Shown one piece after another: positions 27,726-37,769 of a stretch of DNA of 64,000 nt. A model generated the notes under the pieces. That model searched no databases. It was not told the origin of the DNA and saw only the letters and a list, made by a program, of their open reading frames with translations. Source of the DNA: Rhizobium ecuadorense (GTDB lineage: Bacteria; Pseudomonadota; Alphaproteobacteria; Rhizobiales; Rhizobiaceae); the NCBI RefSeq assembly GCF_001187535.1, contig NZ_LFIO01000381.1:248001-312000 (forward strand), read 5' to 3'. How positions within the stretch are numbered: position 1 is the first letter of the stretch; each line of letters opens with the position of its first letter. A program made the translations under genes and the position numbers.

Positions 27726-28706
27726 ATGGCAAATTTTGCGCTTGAGGTCACCCGTCTCGGGTTCTCGGTTCTGCAGGCGATTTCGCCCGATCTGGCCGGC
27801 AGGATGGCGTTCCAGCTGTTCTGCCGAACACCATCGCCGCGGCCGAAGGGAGCCAGGGCGAAGGCGGCGCATACGGCAGGTGCGGCCCGGCTTGCCGGCG
27901 CCGAGCGCTTCACGCTCAAGCTTGCCGGCGGCGCGAAAGCGCATGCCTATCGATTGAACGGCGGAGCGCAGGGAAAACGCAGGCGTTATCTGGTGACGCA
28001 TGGCTGGGGCTCGAGCGCCGAATATATGGCCGAACTCGTATCGATGCTTGCGGCAACGGGTGCGGAGGTGGTGGCGCTCGATTTTCCCGGCCACGGGCAC
28101 GCCGGCGGGCGCTTCCTGCATATGGGGCTTGCGGTCGGAGCGATCGCCGCGGCCGAGCAGCGCTTCGGCGCATTCGATGCGGTCATCGGCCATTCCTTCG
28201 GCGGTGCGGCGCTAATGGTAACAGCGGCGGGTCTGCTGCCTGAGGTGGCGCCTCTCGCCTGGGAGCGGCTGGTGCTGATCGGCGCGCCCAGCGAGATGCG
28301 CTGGCTGTTTGTCGATTTCGGCCGGATGATCGGCCTTCGCCCCGCCGCGCAGGCCGTGCTGGAGAATGACGTCCATCGCGTCACCGGTCGGCGACTTGAG
28401 GCGTTCGATGCGGATAATACGGCGGGCGGCATCGGCCGGCCGGTGCTCGTCATCCATGCCGAGGACGACAAGGAGGTGCCGCCGGCCCATGCCAGGCGTT
28501 ATGGTGCGGCGGGCGGACGTGTACGGCTGTTCTGGGCGAACGGCTTCGGGCATCGGCGTATCGTCGGCGCGGCGCCTGTCCTTGACGCGATCGCGGCATT
28601 TCTCGACGGCGATCGGGACAAAGAGGCCATTTGCGACGAAAGCATCAAAAAAGATGCGGAGATCATTCCGTTTTTTGAGCTTCCGGCGCGGCGCGCCGCA
28701 TTGTAG
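27726..28706 (+). CDS. Alpha/beta hydrolase
   Basis: A 326-residue hydrolase. The oxyanion region THGWGSS is at about residues 91-97, the nucleophile motif GHSFGG has Ser157, HAEDDKEVPP carries the acidic residue and GFGHRRIVG the histidine. The first 60 residues are a weakly conserved leader. The ester or lactone acted on is unknown. The gene is divergent from a MarR regulator, a pairing common in detoxification of hydroperoxides or aromatic compounds. Confidence 0.88.
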   Translation: MANFALEVTRLGFSVLQAISPDLAGRMAFQLFCRTPSPRPKGARAKAAHTAGAARLAGAERFTLKLAGGAKAHAYRLNGGAQGKRRRYLVTHGWGSSAEYMAELVSMLAATGAEVVALDFPGHGHAGGRFLHMGLAVGAIAAAEQRFGAFDAVIGHSFGGAALMVTAAGLLPEVAPLAWERLVLIGAPSEMRWLFVDFGRMIGLRPAAQAVLENDVHRVTGRRLEAFDADNTAGGIGRPVLVIHAEDDKEVPPAHARRYGAAGGRVRLFWANGFGHRRIVGAAPVLDAIAAFLDGDRDKEAICDESIKKDAEIIPFFELPARRAAL

Positions 28707-28741
28707 CGTCCGCCCTGATATCAGCCGCGGCGGGACGCCTT

Positions 28742-29353
28742 ATGAAAATCATCAGCAGCATCGAAGAGCTTAACACGATCTATGGCGCCGGCCTGTCGCA
28801 GGCATCGGTCGACAAGGTGACGAAGCGGCTGACGCCGCTCTATCGCGAGATGATCGAGATCTCGCCGTTTGCCGCACTTGCGACCGTCGGGCCGGAGGGG
28901 CTCGACTGTTCGCCGCGCGGCGATCTCGGCGGCGTGGTGCGCATCGCCGACGACGAGACGCTGCATCTGCCGGACTGGCGCGGCAACAACCGCGTCGATT
29001 CACTCTCCAATATCGTGCGCGATCCGCGGCTGGCGCTGATGTTCCTGATCCCCGGCTCGAACACGACGATGCGCATCAACGGCCGCGGCGTCGTCTCCGA
29101 CGACGAGGCGCTGCTTGCAAGTTTCGAAATGGATGGCAAACATCCCCGCACCGTCGTGGTGATTTCGATCGACGAGGTCTATTTCCAATGCGCCCGCGCC
29201 GTCATGCGGGCGGAACTATGGAATGCCGAGCACTTCGCCGATCCCGCCGGTCTGCCGACACCCGGCCAGATGCTGAAGGCCGCCGTCGGCGATTTCGACC
29301 AGGAAACCTATGACCGGGAATGGCCGGGACGCGCGGCGAAGACGATGTGGTAA
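28742..29353 (+). CDS. FMN-dependent PPOX-type flavoprotein (pyridoxamine 5'-phosphate oxidase family)
   Basis: The 203-residue protein has the split-barrel flavin fold of the pyridoxamine phosphate oxidase superfamily, close to the MSMEG_1061 group: CSPRGDLGGVVRIADDETLHLPD and MFLIPGSNTTMRINGRG. The substrate is unknown; relatives reduce F420 or FMN-linked substrates. It follows the hydrolase by 35 bases on the same strand and could belong to the same MarR-controlled transcript. Confidence 0.85.
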   Translation: MKIISSIEELNTIYGAGLSQASVDKVTKRLTPLYREMIEISPFAALATVGPEGLDCSPRGDLGGVVRIADDETLHLPDWRGNNRVDSLSNIVRDPRLALMFLIPGSNTTMRINGRGVVSDDEALLASFEMDGKHPRTVVVISIDEVYFQCARAVMRAELWNAEHFADPAGLPTPGQMLKAAVGDFDQETYDREWPGRAAKTMW

Positions 29354-29402
29354 AACTGCTGTCACCCCTGGGTGACAGAGCACCTGCGGCGCGGAATTGC
29401 CG

Positions 29403-30470
29403 TCAGCTCTTGTAGATCAGCCAGCTTTTGGTGAAATCCTTCTGCATGCCGTCCTGATAGAGGATGGTGCAGTTGCGGCCGGCATTCTTGGCGCCGTAAA
29501 GGGCGATGTCGGTCTTGCTGTAGAGTTCGCCGGCATCCTCGGCGCTGGAGGCCATGCAGATGCCGATCGAGACGGTGATCGGGCCGTAATTGACCCGCGT
29601 GCGGGAATTTTTGAACGGGGTCGTTTCCAGCGTGCGGCGGATGCGCTCGGCGATCGCGGTGATTTCCTCGGGCGTGTTGCCGTCGATAATGAGCGCGAAT
29701 TCCTCGCCGCCGGCGCGCGCGACGAAGACATCGCGGCGGACATTGCTGCGGATGACGGAGGCGACGGTGGCGAGGATCTTGTCGCCGACGGGATGGCCGT
29801 ATGTATCGTTGATCTTCTTGAAGTTGTCGATATCGGCAAGCAGCAGGGCCGTCACCGGCCGCATGCCGGGATTGTTGAAGACGGCGGCGAGGCGCTCGTC
29901 GAAGGCGCGGCGGTTGGAAAGGCGCGTCAGCGAATCGGTGTTGGCAATACGCTTGTATTCGTCGAGTTCCTTGCGGACCTGGTCCATCTCCTGCGAGCGC
30001 TGAACGACATCCTCGACGGTGCGTTCACCGTGCGCCATGGTGTCGCCGGTCGCTTGGCTGAGAAGCTCGATAGCGTTTTCGATCAGCTCGACGCTGGCAT
30101 TGCTCTTGGAGGTGATGCGCTTATGGGTTTCGCCAAGCAGCCTGGTATAGCTTTCCAGCGAACTCTGCTCCTGCCTCAGGACCCTGAGCAAGCCGTCGAG
30201 CTCGCCTGATATGCGGGTATGGGCGTCGTCGACGACGCGGGCCGGGCTGCTGGTGAAATATTGCGCGCCCAGCGCATCGAGTTCGGCCTGCGTCGCCTGG
30301 CTGCCAAGGGCTGAAAGCTCGCGTGTCAGCGCCGGATTGGAGCCGATATAGGCCTCGTAGAAGAGTTCGTAATTGCGCGGTATCGGCGCAACGCCCATCG
30401 AGCGCATGGCATAGGTGATCTGGCCCGCGACATCGGGAACCTGCACCTTGGGCGCGACAGCCGTATTCAT
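29403..30470 (-). CDS. GGDEF-domain protein, probable diguanylate cyclase
   Basis: A 355-residue soluble protein. Residues about 178-340 are a GGDEF domain with ADIDNFKKINDTYGH and the active-site loop GGEEF at 254-258, so synthesis of cyclic di-GMP is likely. The usual inhibitory RxxD site just before the loop is not seen (RRDV at 245-248). The first 170 residues are helical, partly coiled-coil-like, with no membrane segment or known sensor domain. It is monocistronic and convergent with the PPOX gene. Confidence 0.9.
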   Translation of the reverse strand: MNTAVAPKVQVPDVAGQITYAMRSMGVAPIPRNYELFYEAYIGSNPALTRELSALGSQATQAELDALGAQYFTSSPARVVDDAHTRISGELDGLLRVLRQEQSSLESYTRLLGETHKRITSKSNASVELIENAIELLSQATGDTMAHGERTVEDVVQRSQEMDQVRKELDEYKRIANTDSLTRLSNRRAFDERLAAVFNNPGMRPVTALLLADIDNFKKINDTYGHPVGDKILATVASVIRSNVRRDVFVARAGGEEFALIIDGNTPEEITAIAERIRRTLETTPFKNSRTRVNYGPITVSIGICMASSAEDAGELYSKTDIALYGAKNAGRNCTILYQDGMQKDFTKSWLIYKS

Positions 30471-30668
30471 CCGGCGAACTCCTCATATATTCGAAGGCAA
30501 TAATCTATTTGCTAGCTTAAATTTCTTGGGAAAAGATTAAAGCGATATATACCAAAGATTACATACGACAAGTTTCCGAGGTCGCAATACTTCCGGCAGG
30601 CCTATGATTTTCCATCGAAAAACGTATTTTTGGCGGGACAATGCATACCCGCTGCGCGAGAATGGCGT

Positions 30669-30815
30669 TTGAAAAACTTACAGTTATTCTTTGTGCTCGG
30701 GGTCGTATTCATCTTGTCGACAGTCGGTTTTGGCCGCCGGCTATTTCATACCGAGTATTTTGCAGTGATACTTCCTGAGGGCGAACCCGGTCGCAGCCCG
30801 CAAATTCAGGCGTAA
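30669..30815 (+). CDS. Small single-span membrane protein, hypothetical
   Basis: A short frame of about 48 residues, LKNLQLFFVLGVVFILSTVG at the start, holds one strong hydrophobic helix followed by a polar tail. The start codon is uncertain: a TTG at 30669 is proposed here and another TTG lies at 30630. The stop is 4 bases before the next small frame. I do not recognise the family. The helix and the tandem layout support a real gene, but codon evidence is thin. Confidence 0.35.
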   Translation: MKNLQLFFVLGVVFILSTVGFGRRLFHTEYFAVILPEGEPGRSPQIQA

Positions 30816-30819
30816 GATC

Positions 30820-30999
30820 ATGAAAAGGTCTCGTCACGCCTCCTTCGCCATCATCACCGTCGCCGTTATCGCCGCGGGCGCCTTGCTACTGGAGTATACC
30901 GGTCTGCTCGCCGGAGCTTTCCGCACGGAAATCCTGGCGAGGGTGGATGATGGCGACGTGGTGAATGCTGTGGATATTGCGGGCGGAACAATGCGGTAG
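30820..30999 (+). CDS. Small membrane-anchored protein, hypothetical
   Basis: The 59-codon frame from the ATG at 30820 to the TAG at 30997-30999 encodes a basic start (MKRSRH), one hydrophobic helix (FAIITVAVIAAGALLLEY) and a C-terminal tail outside, as in a type II anchor. It follows the previous small frame by 4 bases and ends 23 bases before the convergent fumarase gene. The role is unknown. Confidence 0.4.
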   Translation: MKRSRHASFAIITVAVIAAGALLLEYTGLLAGAFRTEILARVDDGDVVNAVDIAGGTMR

Positions 31000-31022
31000 A
31001 AGATCCGCCCGCGGCCAGACAT

Positions 31023-32630
31023 TCAACCGAGGTTTAATTCCTGGAAGAAATCATTGCCCTTGTCGTCGATGACGATGAAGGCGGGAAAGTCTTCGACCTC
31101 GATCTTCCAGACCGCTTCCATGCCGAGCTCGGGATATTCGAACACTTCGACCTTGCGGATGCAGTCCTGGGCGAGGCGGGCGGCGGGACCGCCGATCGAG
31201 CCGAGATAGAAGCCGCCATGTTTCTTGCAGGCCTCGCGCACGGCGCGCGAGCGGTTGCCCTTGGCCAGCATCACCATCGATCCGCCGAAGGATTGGAACT
31301 GATCGACGTAACTATCCATCCGGCCGGCCGTCGTCGGGCCGAAGGAGCCGGAGGCGTAACCTACAGGCGTCTTGGCGGGACCGGCGTAGTAGACCGGGTG
31401 GTTTTTCAGGTAATCGGGCATGCCTTCGCCCTTTTCCAGCCGCTCGCGGATCTTGGCGTGCGCCAGGTCTCGGGCGACGATGATCGTCCCTGTGAGCGAC
31501 AGGCGCGTCTTGACCGGATGCCTGGACAGTTCGGCAAGCACTTCGGTCATCGGCCGGTTGAGGTCGATACGGACGGTCGATTCCGACAGTTTCGTCTCAT
31601 CGATCTCGGGCATGTATTTCGACGGATCGGTTTCCAGCTGTTCGATGAAGATGCCGTCGCGGGTGATCTTGCCCTTGGCCTGGCGGTCGGCGGAACAGGA
31701 GACGCCGAGGCCGATCGGCAGCGAGGCGCCATGGCGGGGCAGGCGGATGACGCGCACGTCATGACAGAAATACTTGCCGCCGAACTGGGCGCCGACGCCC
31801 ATCTGCTGCGTCAGCTTGTGGATTTCCTTCTCCATCTCGAGGTCACGGAAGGCGTGACCGCTCTCGGAACCTTCGGTCGGCAGCTCGTCGAGATAGCGGG
31901 TCGAGGCGAGCTTGACGGTTTTCAGGTTCATCTCGGCCGAGGTGCCGCCGATGACGATCGCCAGATGGTAGGGGGGGCAGGCTGCCGTCCCTAACGTCAG
32001 GATCTTCTCCTTGAGGAAGTCGATCATCCGGTCATGCGTCAGCAGCGAAGGCGTGCCCTGATAAAGAAAGGTCTTGTTGGCCGAGCCGCCGCCCTTGGCG
32101 ACGAAGAGGAATTCATAGGCGTCGGTGCCTTCCTCGTAGATGTCGATCTGGGCCGGCAGGTTGTTCCTGGTGTTCTTCTCCTCGAACATTTTCACCGGCG
32201 CGAGCTGCGAATAACGCAGATTCTTCTTCTCGTAGGCATCCATGACGCCGCGGGCGAGGGCTGAAGTATCGCCGCCTTCGGTCCAGACCCGGCGGCCCTT
32301 CTTGCCCATGATGATCGCCGTGCCGGTATCCTGGCACATGGGCAGCACGCCGCCGGCTGATATATTGGCATTCTTCAATAGGTCGTAGGCGACGAAGCGG
32401 TCGTTGTCGGTCGCCTCGGGGTCGTCCAGGATCGAGGCGAGCTGCTTCAGATGGCCGGGGCGCAGCAGGTGGTTGATGTCGGCAAAGGCGGTTTCGGCAA
32501 GCAGGCGGATGCCTTCCGGCTCGACGGTCAGGATCTCCTGGCCCTTGAAGCTGTCGACCGAGACATGGTCGCTGCTGATCTTGCGGTAGGGGGTGGCATC
32601 CTTGCCGAGTGGGAAGAGATCGTCAGCCAT
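31023..32630 (-). CDS. fumA: Class I (iron-sulfur) fumarate hydratase
   Basis: The 535-residue enzyme joins the alpha and beta regions of the tartrate dehydratase/fumarase class I family: [15 protein letters not shown] carries one cluster cysteine, and [20 protein letters not shown] lies in the C-terminal half. It hydrates fumarate to L-malate with an oxygen-sensitive 4Fe-4S cluster. The start at 32630 gives the family's normal beginning; the frame above it is not conserved-looking. A class II enzyme (fumC) lies 1.3 kb away, so the cell has both types. Confidence 0.93.
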   Translation of the reverse strand: MADDLFPLGKDATPYRKISSDHVSVDSFKGQEILTVEPEGIRLLAETAFADINHLLRPGHLKQLASILDDPEATDNDRFVAYDLLKNANISAGGVLPMCQDTGTAIIMGKKGRRVWTEGGDTSALARGVMDAYEKKNLRYSQLAPVKMFEEKNTRNNLPAQIDIYEEGTDAYEFLFVAKGGGSANKTFLYQGTPSLLTHDRMIDFLKEKILTLGTAACPPYHLAIVIGGTSAEMNLKTVKLASTRYLDELPTEGSESGHAFRDLEMEKEIHKLTQQMGVGAQFGGKYFCHDVRVIRLPRHGASLPIGLGVSCSADRQAKGKITRDGIFIEQLETDPSKYMPEIDETKLSESTVRIDLNRPMTEVLAELSRHPVKTRLSLTGTIIVARDLAHAKIRERLEKGEGMPDYLKNHPVYYAGPAKTPVGYASGSFGPTTAGRMDSYVDQFQSFGGSMVMLAKGNRSRAVREACKKHGGFYLGSIGGPAARLAQDCIRKVEVFEYPELGMEAVWKIEVEDFPAFIVIDDKGNDFFQELNLG

Positions 32631-32886
32631 CGAAGTGACCTTTCTGGTGGGCGTCCGTCGCGAAATTGGAACCGGTCTAAATCCGCAGCGGAGCAAAAGC
32701 AATCTGGATGCGGCCGGACTCTGGAGGGGAGCCAGGTCGTGCGGCGTTTTGCAGTCGGCACGCTACACGCGGCAGGCGAGTGAAAAACGGCGAAATCGAG
32801 ATTTGTCGCGAAGCCGACGACTTCAGGTTGCCTTCGGTTCGAGGCCAGTTCATATTCCCGCCAGCGTTAACCTGCCGGGGCTTCCC
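32631..32886. other. Divergent gap of fumA and the VCBS-domain gene, nothing specific seen
   Basis: This 256-base gap has open frames that are only upstream extensions of the neighbours. No clear palindrome or RNA gene was found. Confidence 0.4.
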
Positions 32887-33714
32887 ATGACGAATGCAAA
32901 GCCAACTGCTGTCGACGACCTTCTCGTTTTTTTCGAACATGACTGGATCAGGGGCGATCTGCTGCGCCTCGCCAGCGATCCCGAGGGAGCGCAGATGTAT
33001 GCCCGCTTCGTCAATGGCGTGCGGATCGACGCCAAACATGGGCCCGACCATGAAACGATCATTGAAGGCAAGTACGGAACCTTCAAGGTGAAACCTGACG
33101 GTCACTTCACGTATGAGCTGGACTACACGCTCGACGTGGTGAAGAATTTAGGGAAATACGATCAGCTCATCGAGACGCTGAGCTACAAGATGTCCGATGG
33201 CTCAGGGGGCACGGATCTCGGCGTGCTGACGCTGGCGATCGACGGCGTCAAAGAAGGCGAAAAATACCACGAGGTCCTGGATTTCGACGACATGGGCGTC
33301 ACGTCGAGGGCAGATAATTTCTTCCTTCCCGACTATCGGGGCTTTGCGCTCTCCGTGAACGGCAGTCAGGAGCTGACGCTTCTGAACGGTATCGTCTACG
33401 ATACCATCCCAGGCGTCGACGCCATCACCGAGGACGGCTTCAGCGATACCGTCCTATCGCCGGGGTCGGCGCCCGTGATGTTGAAAATGGTCGATGGCGG
33501 GGAGTTCACCTTTCAGGGCGTCTCGATCGCCGAATTGTCGGCATCACCGTTTCACCTGACGCTGACGGCCATGAACGACGGGCAGATCCTCTATCAGCAG
33601 GAACTCGAGGTTACGGGTCCCAATCTTATGGTCGAGATCGAAGACATCGATGAAATCCGCTTCGATTTCATGGGCAATTCGGTGGTGATGGACAATTTTT
33701 CGCTGTTGGTTTGA
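32887..33714 (+). CDS. VCBS-repeat protein with C-terminal beta-sandwich, possibly secreted
   Basis: The 275-residue acidic protein has one VCBS/cadherin-like repeat (about residues 40-120: GKYGTFKVKPDGHFTYELDY and SDGSGGTDLGVLTLAIDG). The second half, about residues 130-275, is rich in beta strands and ends VVMDNFSLLV. There is no signal peptide, but the ending of an acidic residue followed by hydrophobics resembles type I secretion signals. VCBS domains occur in adhesins and exoenzymes. The ATG at 32887 was chosen because the frame above it is low in protein character. The function is unknown. Confidence 0.7.
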   Translation: MTNAKPTAVDDLLVFFEHDWIRGDLLRLASDPEGAQMYARFVNGVRIDAKHGPDHETIIEGKYGTFKVKPDGHFTYELDYTLDVVKNLGKYDQLIETLSYKMSDGSGGTDLGVLTLAIDGVKEGEKYHEVLDFDDMGVTSRADNFFLPDYRGFALSVNGSQELTLLNGIVYDTIPGVDAITEDGFSDTVLSPGSAPVMLKMVDGGEFTFQGVSIAELSASPFHLTLTAMNDGQILYQQELEVTGPNLMVEIEDIDEIRFDFMGNSVVMDNFSLLV

Positions 33715-33841
33715 GGCTTGCAGGGTGTGCTGCGGGGTGCCGGCAGGCGGATGCGGGGCTTTATCTGCGTTGGCTGGACAGAAGTACGGTCCGATATATC
33801 TTGCTCCTGCTAAGGAGACAGAGCACCGCGTTGCCACACGT

Positions 33842-33866
33842 CTCTTCTCCCCGCTGGGGAGAAGAG
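33842..33866. terminator. Short GC-rich hairpin between convergent genes
   Basis: CTCTTCTCCCC (33842-33852) pairs perfectly with GGGGAGAAGAG (33856-33866). It lies between the VCBS gene and the convergent fumC gene. It lacks a clear T-run, so it may be a palindromic repeat rather than a classical terminator. Its core matches the arms of the inverted repeat at 23837-23913. Confidence 0.45.
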
Positions 33867-33902
33867 GGAGCAAGATGAGAGGTGGCGGACACCTCGGCCG
33901 TT

Positions 33903-35294
33903 CTACTTCGGGCCGATCATCGTCTCCGGGCGGACGATCGCGTCGTAATCCTCCACCGAGACAAGGCCGCTGGCGAGCGCTTCTTCCTTGAGTGTGGTGC
34001 CGTTCTTGTGGGCGGTCTTGGCGATCTTGGCGGCTGCGTCGTAGCCGATCTTTGGGGCAAGCGCGGTCACCAGCATCAGCGAGCGGTCGAGGCCGGCCTT
34101 GATGTTGTCTTCGCGCGCCTCGATGCCGACGACGCAATTGTCGGTGAAGGAGACGGCGGCGTCGGCCAGCAGCTGTACCGACTGCAGGAAATTATAGGCC
34201 ATCATCGGATTATAGACGTTGAGCTCGAAATGGCCCTGGCTGTCGGCGAAAGTCAGTGCGGCATGATTGCCGAAGATGTGGATGCAGACCTGGGTCAGCG
34301 CCTCGCACTGGGTCGGGTTGACCTTGCCGGGCATGATCGACGAGCCGGGCTCGTTTTCCGGCAGCGCCAACTCGCCGAGGCCGGCGCGCGGGCCGGAGCC
34401 GAGCAGACGGATGTCGTTGGCTATCTTGAAGAGGGCGGCGGCGGCGGCATTGATGGCGCCATGGGAAAAGACCATGCTGTCATGCGAGGCGAGCGCCTCG
34501 AACTTGTTCGGCGCGGTGACGAAGGGCATGGCTGTTATGGCGGCGATCTCTTCGGCGACCTTTTCGGCAAAGCCCACCGGTGCATTGAGACCGGTGCCGA
34601 CGGCGGTGCCGCCCTGGGCGAGTTCGCAGAGGCCGGGCAGGGTCATTTCGATGCGCTTGATGGCGGAGCCGACCTGGGCGGCATAACCGGAAAATTCCTG
34701 GCCGAGGGTCAGCGGCGTCGCGTCCTGGGTGTGGGTGCGGCCGATCTTGATGATGTGGCTGAATTCCGTGACCTTCATGTCGAGGGCGGCATGCAGGTGT
34801 TTCAGGGCTGGCAGCAGGTGATGGGCGATCCGTTCGGCGCAAGCGATGTGCATCGCCGTCGGGTAGGTGTCGTTCGACGACTGGCTCATATTGACGTGAT
34901 CGTTCGGATGCACCGGCTTTTTGGAACCCATGACGCCGCCAAGCATTTCTATAGCGCGATTGGAGATCACCTCATTGGCATTCATGTTGGACTGCGTGCC
35001 CGAACCGGTCTGCCAGACGACAAGCGGAAAATGCTCGTCGAGCTTGCCGTCGATCACTTCCTGGGCGGCATCGACGATTGCCTTGCCAAGCGCATGGTCG
35101 AGCTGGCCGAGCGAGATGTTGGCGCGGGCGGCCGCCTGCTTGACGATGCCGAGCGCACGCACGATCGACAGCGGCTGCTTTTCCCAGCCGATCTTGAAAT
35201 TGCCGAGCGAACGTTCGGCCTGGGCGCCCCAATATCGGTCGGCGGCGACGTCGATGGGACCAAAAGTGTCGGTTTCTGTGCGGGTTGCGGTCAT
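33903..35294 (-). CDS. fumC: Class II fumarate hydratase FumC
   Basis: The 463-residue protein carries the fumarase/aspartase signature [16 protein letters not shown] (about residue 317) and [19 protein letters not shown]. It is the oxygen-stable, iron-free TCA-cycle fumarase, a homotetramer. Length is normal. It is transcribed alone and leftward, with the promoter in the gap before the L,D-transpeptidase gene. Confidence 0.97.
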   Translation of the reverse strand: MTATRTETDTFGPIDVAADRYWGAQAERSLGNFKIGWEKQPLSIVRALGIVKQAAARANISLGQLDHALGKAIVDAAQEVIDGKLDEHFPLVVWQTGSGTQSNMNANEVISNRAIEMLGGVMGSKKPVHPNDHVNMSQSSNDTYPTAMHIACAERIAHHLLPALKHLHAALDMKVTEFSHIIKIGRTHTQDATPLTLGQEFSGYAAQVGSAIKRIEMTLPGLCELAQGGTAVGTGLNAPVGFAEKVAEEIAAITAMPFVTAPNKFEALASHDSMVFSHGAINAAAAALFKIANDIRLLGSGPRAGLGELALPENEPGSSIMPGKVNPTQCEALTQVCIHIFGNHAALTFADSQGHFELNVYNPMMAYNFLQSVQLLADAAVSFTDNCVVGIEAREDNIKAGLDRSLMLVTALAPKIGYDAAAKIAKTAHKNGTTLKEEALASGLVSVEDYDAIVRPETMIGPK

Positions 35295-35692
35295 CGGCCT
35301 TGCCTTCCCTTTACATGCTGTTTTCGGTCATCTGAGAAAGATGAGATCTTATAGGTTGGAACGTCCGACAAGAAAACCGGACGCCATAGGAAATATTGAA
35401 ATTGGAACTCATGTTTTCGTGGGTTGTGCGGCGTGCTTTTTAGGCCACTTTGAAAATTTTATGCGCGCGGCCGTTTTCGCCCCACTGGCCCGGATGCGAA
35501 AATTCGGTAAAAAATTAACTAATAATTTCATAATTTTGTGTGAACTTCTGCATGGCGCCATGCAGGATCTCTGTCACACAGAATTGAGTCCGCCGGCGCT
35601 GGCGGCGCAGGCCGGTTTCTGATCAATGGGCCGGACGCTGAGTTTCGCGGGATTTGAGCTGAGAACAGCATGACACCGGGACTGGAAGATAT
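35295..35692. promoter_or_regulatory. Divergent promoter region of fumC and the L,D-transpeptidase gene, with nested palindrome
   Basis: The 398-base gap has an AT-rich stretch at about 35505-35540 and no gene. At 35548-35565 it holds CTGCATGGCGCCATGCAG, a perfect 18-bp palindrome. This is framed by TGTGTGA (35537-35543) and TCACACA (35574-35580). The nested site lies about 113 bases upstream of the transpeptidase start and may be an operator or a hairpin. Confidence 0.5.
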
Positions 35693-37603
35693 ATGACGTT
35701 CGTTTTGAAAAGCGCGGCATCCGCATTGGCAATTTCCTGCGGCGTGGCAGTTATGAGTGCCGCACCCGCGCATGCTTATACTTTGATGGACATGCTGCGC
35801 GGCGACAGGCAGCGGACCCAAAGCACCATCTTCATGGATCAGGCGCCCGGCCGTCCAGTGCCGCGCGGCGCCGACGGCGGTTCGCTCGGCGGGCTCGATC
35901 CGGAAGCGCCGCTGCCGAAGGTTAGCGGCCCGCGTTATTACACCTACAAGACTGAGACGCTGCAGTTCGTCGACACCAGCAAGTTTGCCGATCCCGTCGT
36001 CACCGGCGCGGTCGCCGATGTTTCGGCGAGCGGCGATGCCGGCGCCGAACCCGCCGTGCAGCGCCGTTTCCTGGCGCAGGCCAAGGTGCGCGCCAATGCT
36101 GATGTCGCAAAGGCGCTCGAAGCCTATTACGGCGACAGCCGAAATCCGCTCGTCTGGGTCGAGGGCAACCAGGTGAACGACCGCGCCAAGTCGGCGATGG
36201 CGGCACTTGCCGATGTGGCTTCCGTCGGTCTCAACCCGGCCGATTACGTTGTCCAGACGCCTGATATCGATCCTGCCAATCCCGATCCCGCCGCCCGCGA
36301 CCGGGCGCTGACGCAGTTCGAGCTCGAACTCTCGGCCAAGGTGCTGGCCTTCGTGCAGGATACGGTGCGCGGCCGTATCGATCCGAACAAGATTTCCGGC
36401 TATCACGACTTCCAGCGCAAGGCGGTCAATCTGACGCCGGTGCTGAAGCTTGCCCGCATGAGCCCCGATGCCGGCGCCTATATCGCCAGCCGCTCGCCCG
36501 ATGGTCCGCAGTTCGAGGCGCTGAAAGCGGAGCTTGCCAAGCTTCGCGCCGCTGATGGTGGCAATGAGGAGCAGATCGTCATTTCGCTCAGCGGGTTGCT
36601 GAAGCCCGGCGACAGCTCGCCTGAGATCGCCAATATCGTCAAGGCGATCGGCAAGCACGGTTCCGAAACGCTGAGGACCGATCAGGCGGCAACACTTGCC
36701 GCATACGCAGGCGGCATCGACTATTCGCCCGATATCGTCTCGCTGGTCGAGGCCTTTCAGAAGGAGCGCGGACTGAAGGCCGATGGCGTCATTGGCCAGG
36801 CGACCGTGCGCGCCATGACCGGCGGCGATACCAATGCCTCAAAGATCGACAAGCTCGATGTCGCCATGGAGCAGGCGCGCTGGCTGCCGGAGGATCTCGG
36901 TTCACGCTACGTGATGATCAACCAGCCGGCCTTCATGGCCTACTACCACAATGACGGCAAGGAACAGCTGTCGATGCGCGTCGTTGTCGGCGGCAAGAAT
37001 AACCAGACCTACTTCTTCGACGACGAGATCGAGACGGTGGAGTTCAACCCGTTCTGGGGCGTGCCGCAGTCGATCATCATCAACGAGATGCTGCCGAAGC
37101 TGCGCTCGGACCCGAACTATCTCGACCAGCTCGGCTATGAAGTCGAAGTGAACGGCCATGCCGTCGCCTCGTCGAGTGTCGACTGGTACGGCTCGACCAA
37201 TAATGTTTCGGTGCGCCAGCCGCCGAGCAGCGACAATGCGCTCGGTGAACTGAAGATCCTGTTCCCGAACAGCCACGCGATCTACATGCACGACACGCCG
37301 TCGAAGAGCTTCTTTAAGCGCGACATGCGGGCTCTGAGTCATGGCTGCGTGCGCTTGTCCAATCCGCGCGCAATGGCCGCCGCCGTGCTCGGCACGTCGG
37401 TCGACGATGTCGCCAAGCAGATCGCCAGCGGGCAGAACCATGCGGTGAAGGTGCCGCAGAAGATCCCGGTCTACGTCTCCTACTTCACCGCCTGGCCAAA
37501 CAAGGACGGCGTGGTAGAGTATTTCGACGACGTCTATGGCCGCGACGCCTATGTCGACAAGGCTTTCGACGCGACGACGAAGGCGCGTGGCGCGCAGATT
37601 TGA
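35693..37603 (+). CDS. Periplasmic L,D-transpeptidase, YcbB/LdtD type
   Basis: A 636-residue exported protein. The signal peptide ends near PAHAY (about residue 26). Next come a scaffold domain, a peptidoglycan-binding domain (about residues 330-385, SLVEAFQKERGLKADGVIG) and a YkuD catalytic domain with the nucleophile Cys552 in SHGCVRLSNP. It should make 3-3 crosslinks in peptidoglycan or attach proteins to it, important in polar-growing Rhizobiales. It is transcribed alone and ends at a strong terminator. Confidence 0.93.
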   Translation: MTFVLKSAASALAISCGVAVMSAAPAHAYTLMDMLRGDRQRTQSTIFMDQAPGRPVPRGADGGSLGGLDPEAPLPKVSGPRYYTYKTETLQFVDTSKFADPVVTGAVADVSASGDAGAEPAVQRRFLAQAKVRANADVAKALEAYYGDSRNPLVWVEGNQVNDRAKSAMAALADVASVGLNPADYVVQTPDIDPANPDPAARDRALTQFELELSAKVLAFVQDTVRGRIDPNKISGYHDFQRKAVNLTPVLKLARMSPDAGAYIASRSPDGPQFEALKAELAKLRAADGGNEEQIVISLSGLLKPGDSSPEIANIVKAIGKHGSETLRTDQAATLAAYAGGIDYSPDIVSLVEAFQKERGLKADGVIGQATVRAMTGGDTNASKIDKLDVAMEQARWLPEDLGSRYVMINQPAFMAYYHNDGKEQLSMRVVVGGKNNQTYFFDDEIETVEFNPFWGVPQSIIINEMLPKLRSDPNYLDQLGYEVEVNGHAVASSSVDWYGSTNNVSVRQPPSSDNALGELKILFPNSHAIYMHDTPSKSFFKRDMRALSHGCVRLSNPRAMAAAVLGTSVDDVAKQIASGQNHAVKVPQKIPVYVSYFTAWPNKDGVVEYFDDVYGRDAYVDKAFDATTKARGAQI

Positions 37604-37628
37604 CGTAAGGTTTAGTGGGTAATTGAAT

Positions 37629-37659
37629 GGGCGGTCTTCGGGCCGCCCGTTTTGTTTTT
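37629..37659 (+). terminator. Rho-independent terminator after the L,D-transpeptidase gene
   Basis: GGGCGGTC TTCG GGCCGCCC forms a stem with a UUCG-type tetraloop, followed by CGTTTTGTTTTT. It lies 26 bases after the stop codon. Confidence 0.85.
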
Positions 37660-37769
37660 AGCCGACTGCCGACGTCGTCGTTCTGGGCTTAAGTCCAAAG
37701 TAGGAATGACGAAGGAGAGGGGCCGGCACGGCACGCCGGCAAAGGAAGGACCAGGGCTGAGTGACAGCC

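Noticed and set aside
29359-29378. CTGTCACCC-CT-GGGTGACAG hairpin between the PPOX and GGDEF genes
   Set aside because: The stem is perfect, but the loop is only two bases and there is no T-run, so it was not called as a terminator; it may help end convergent transcripts.
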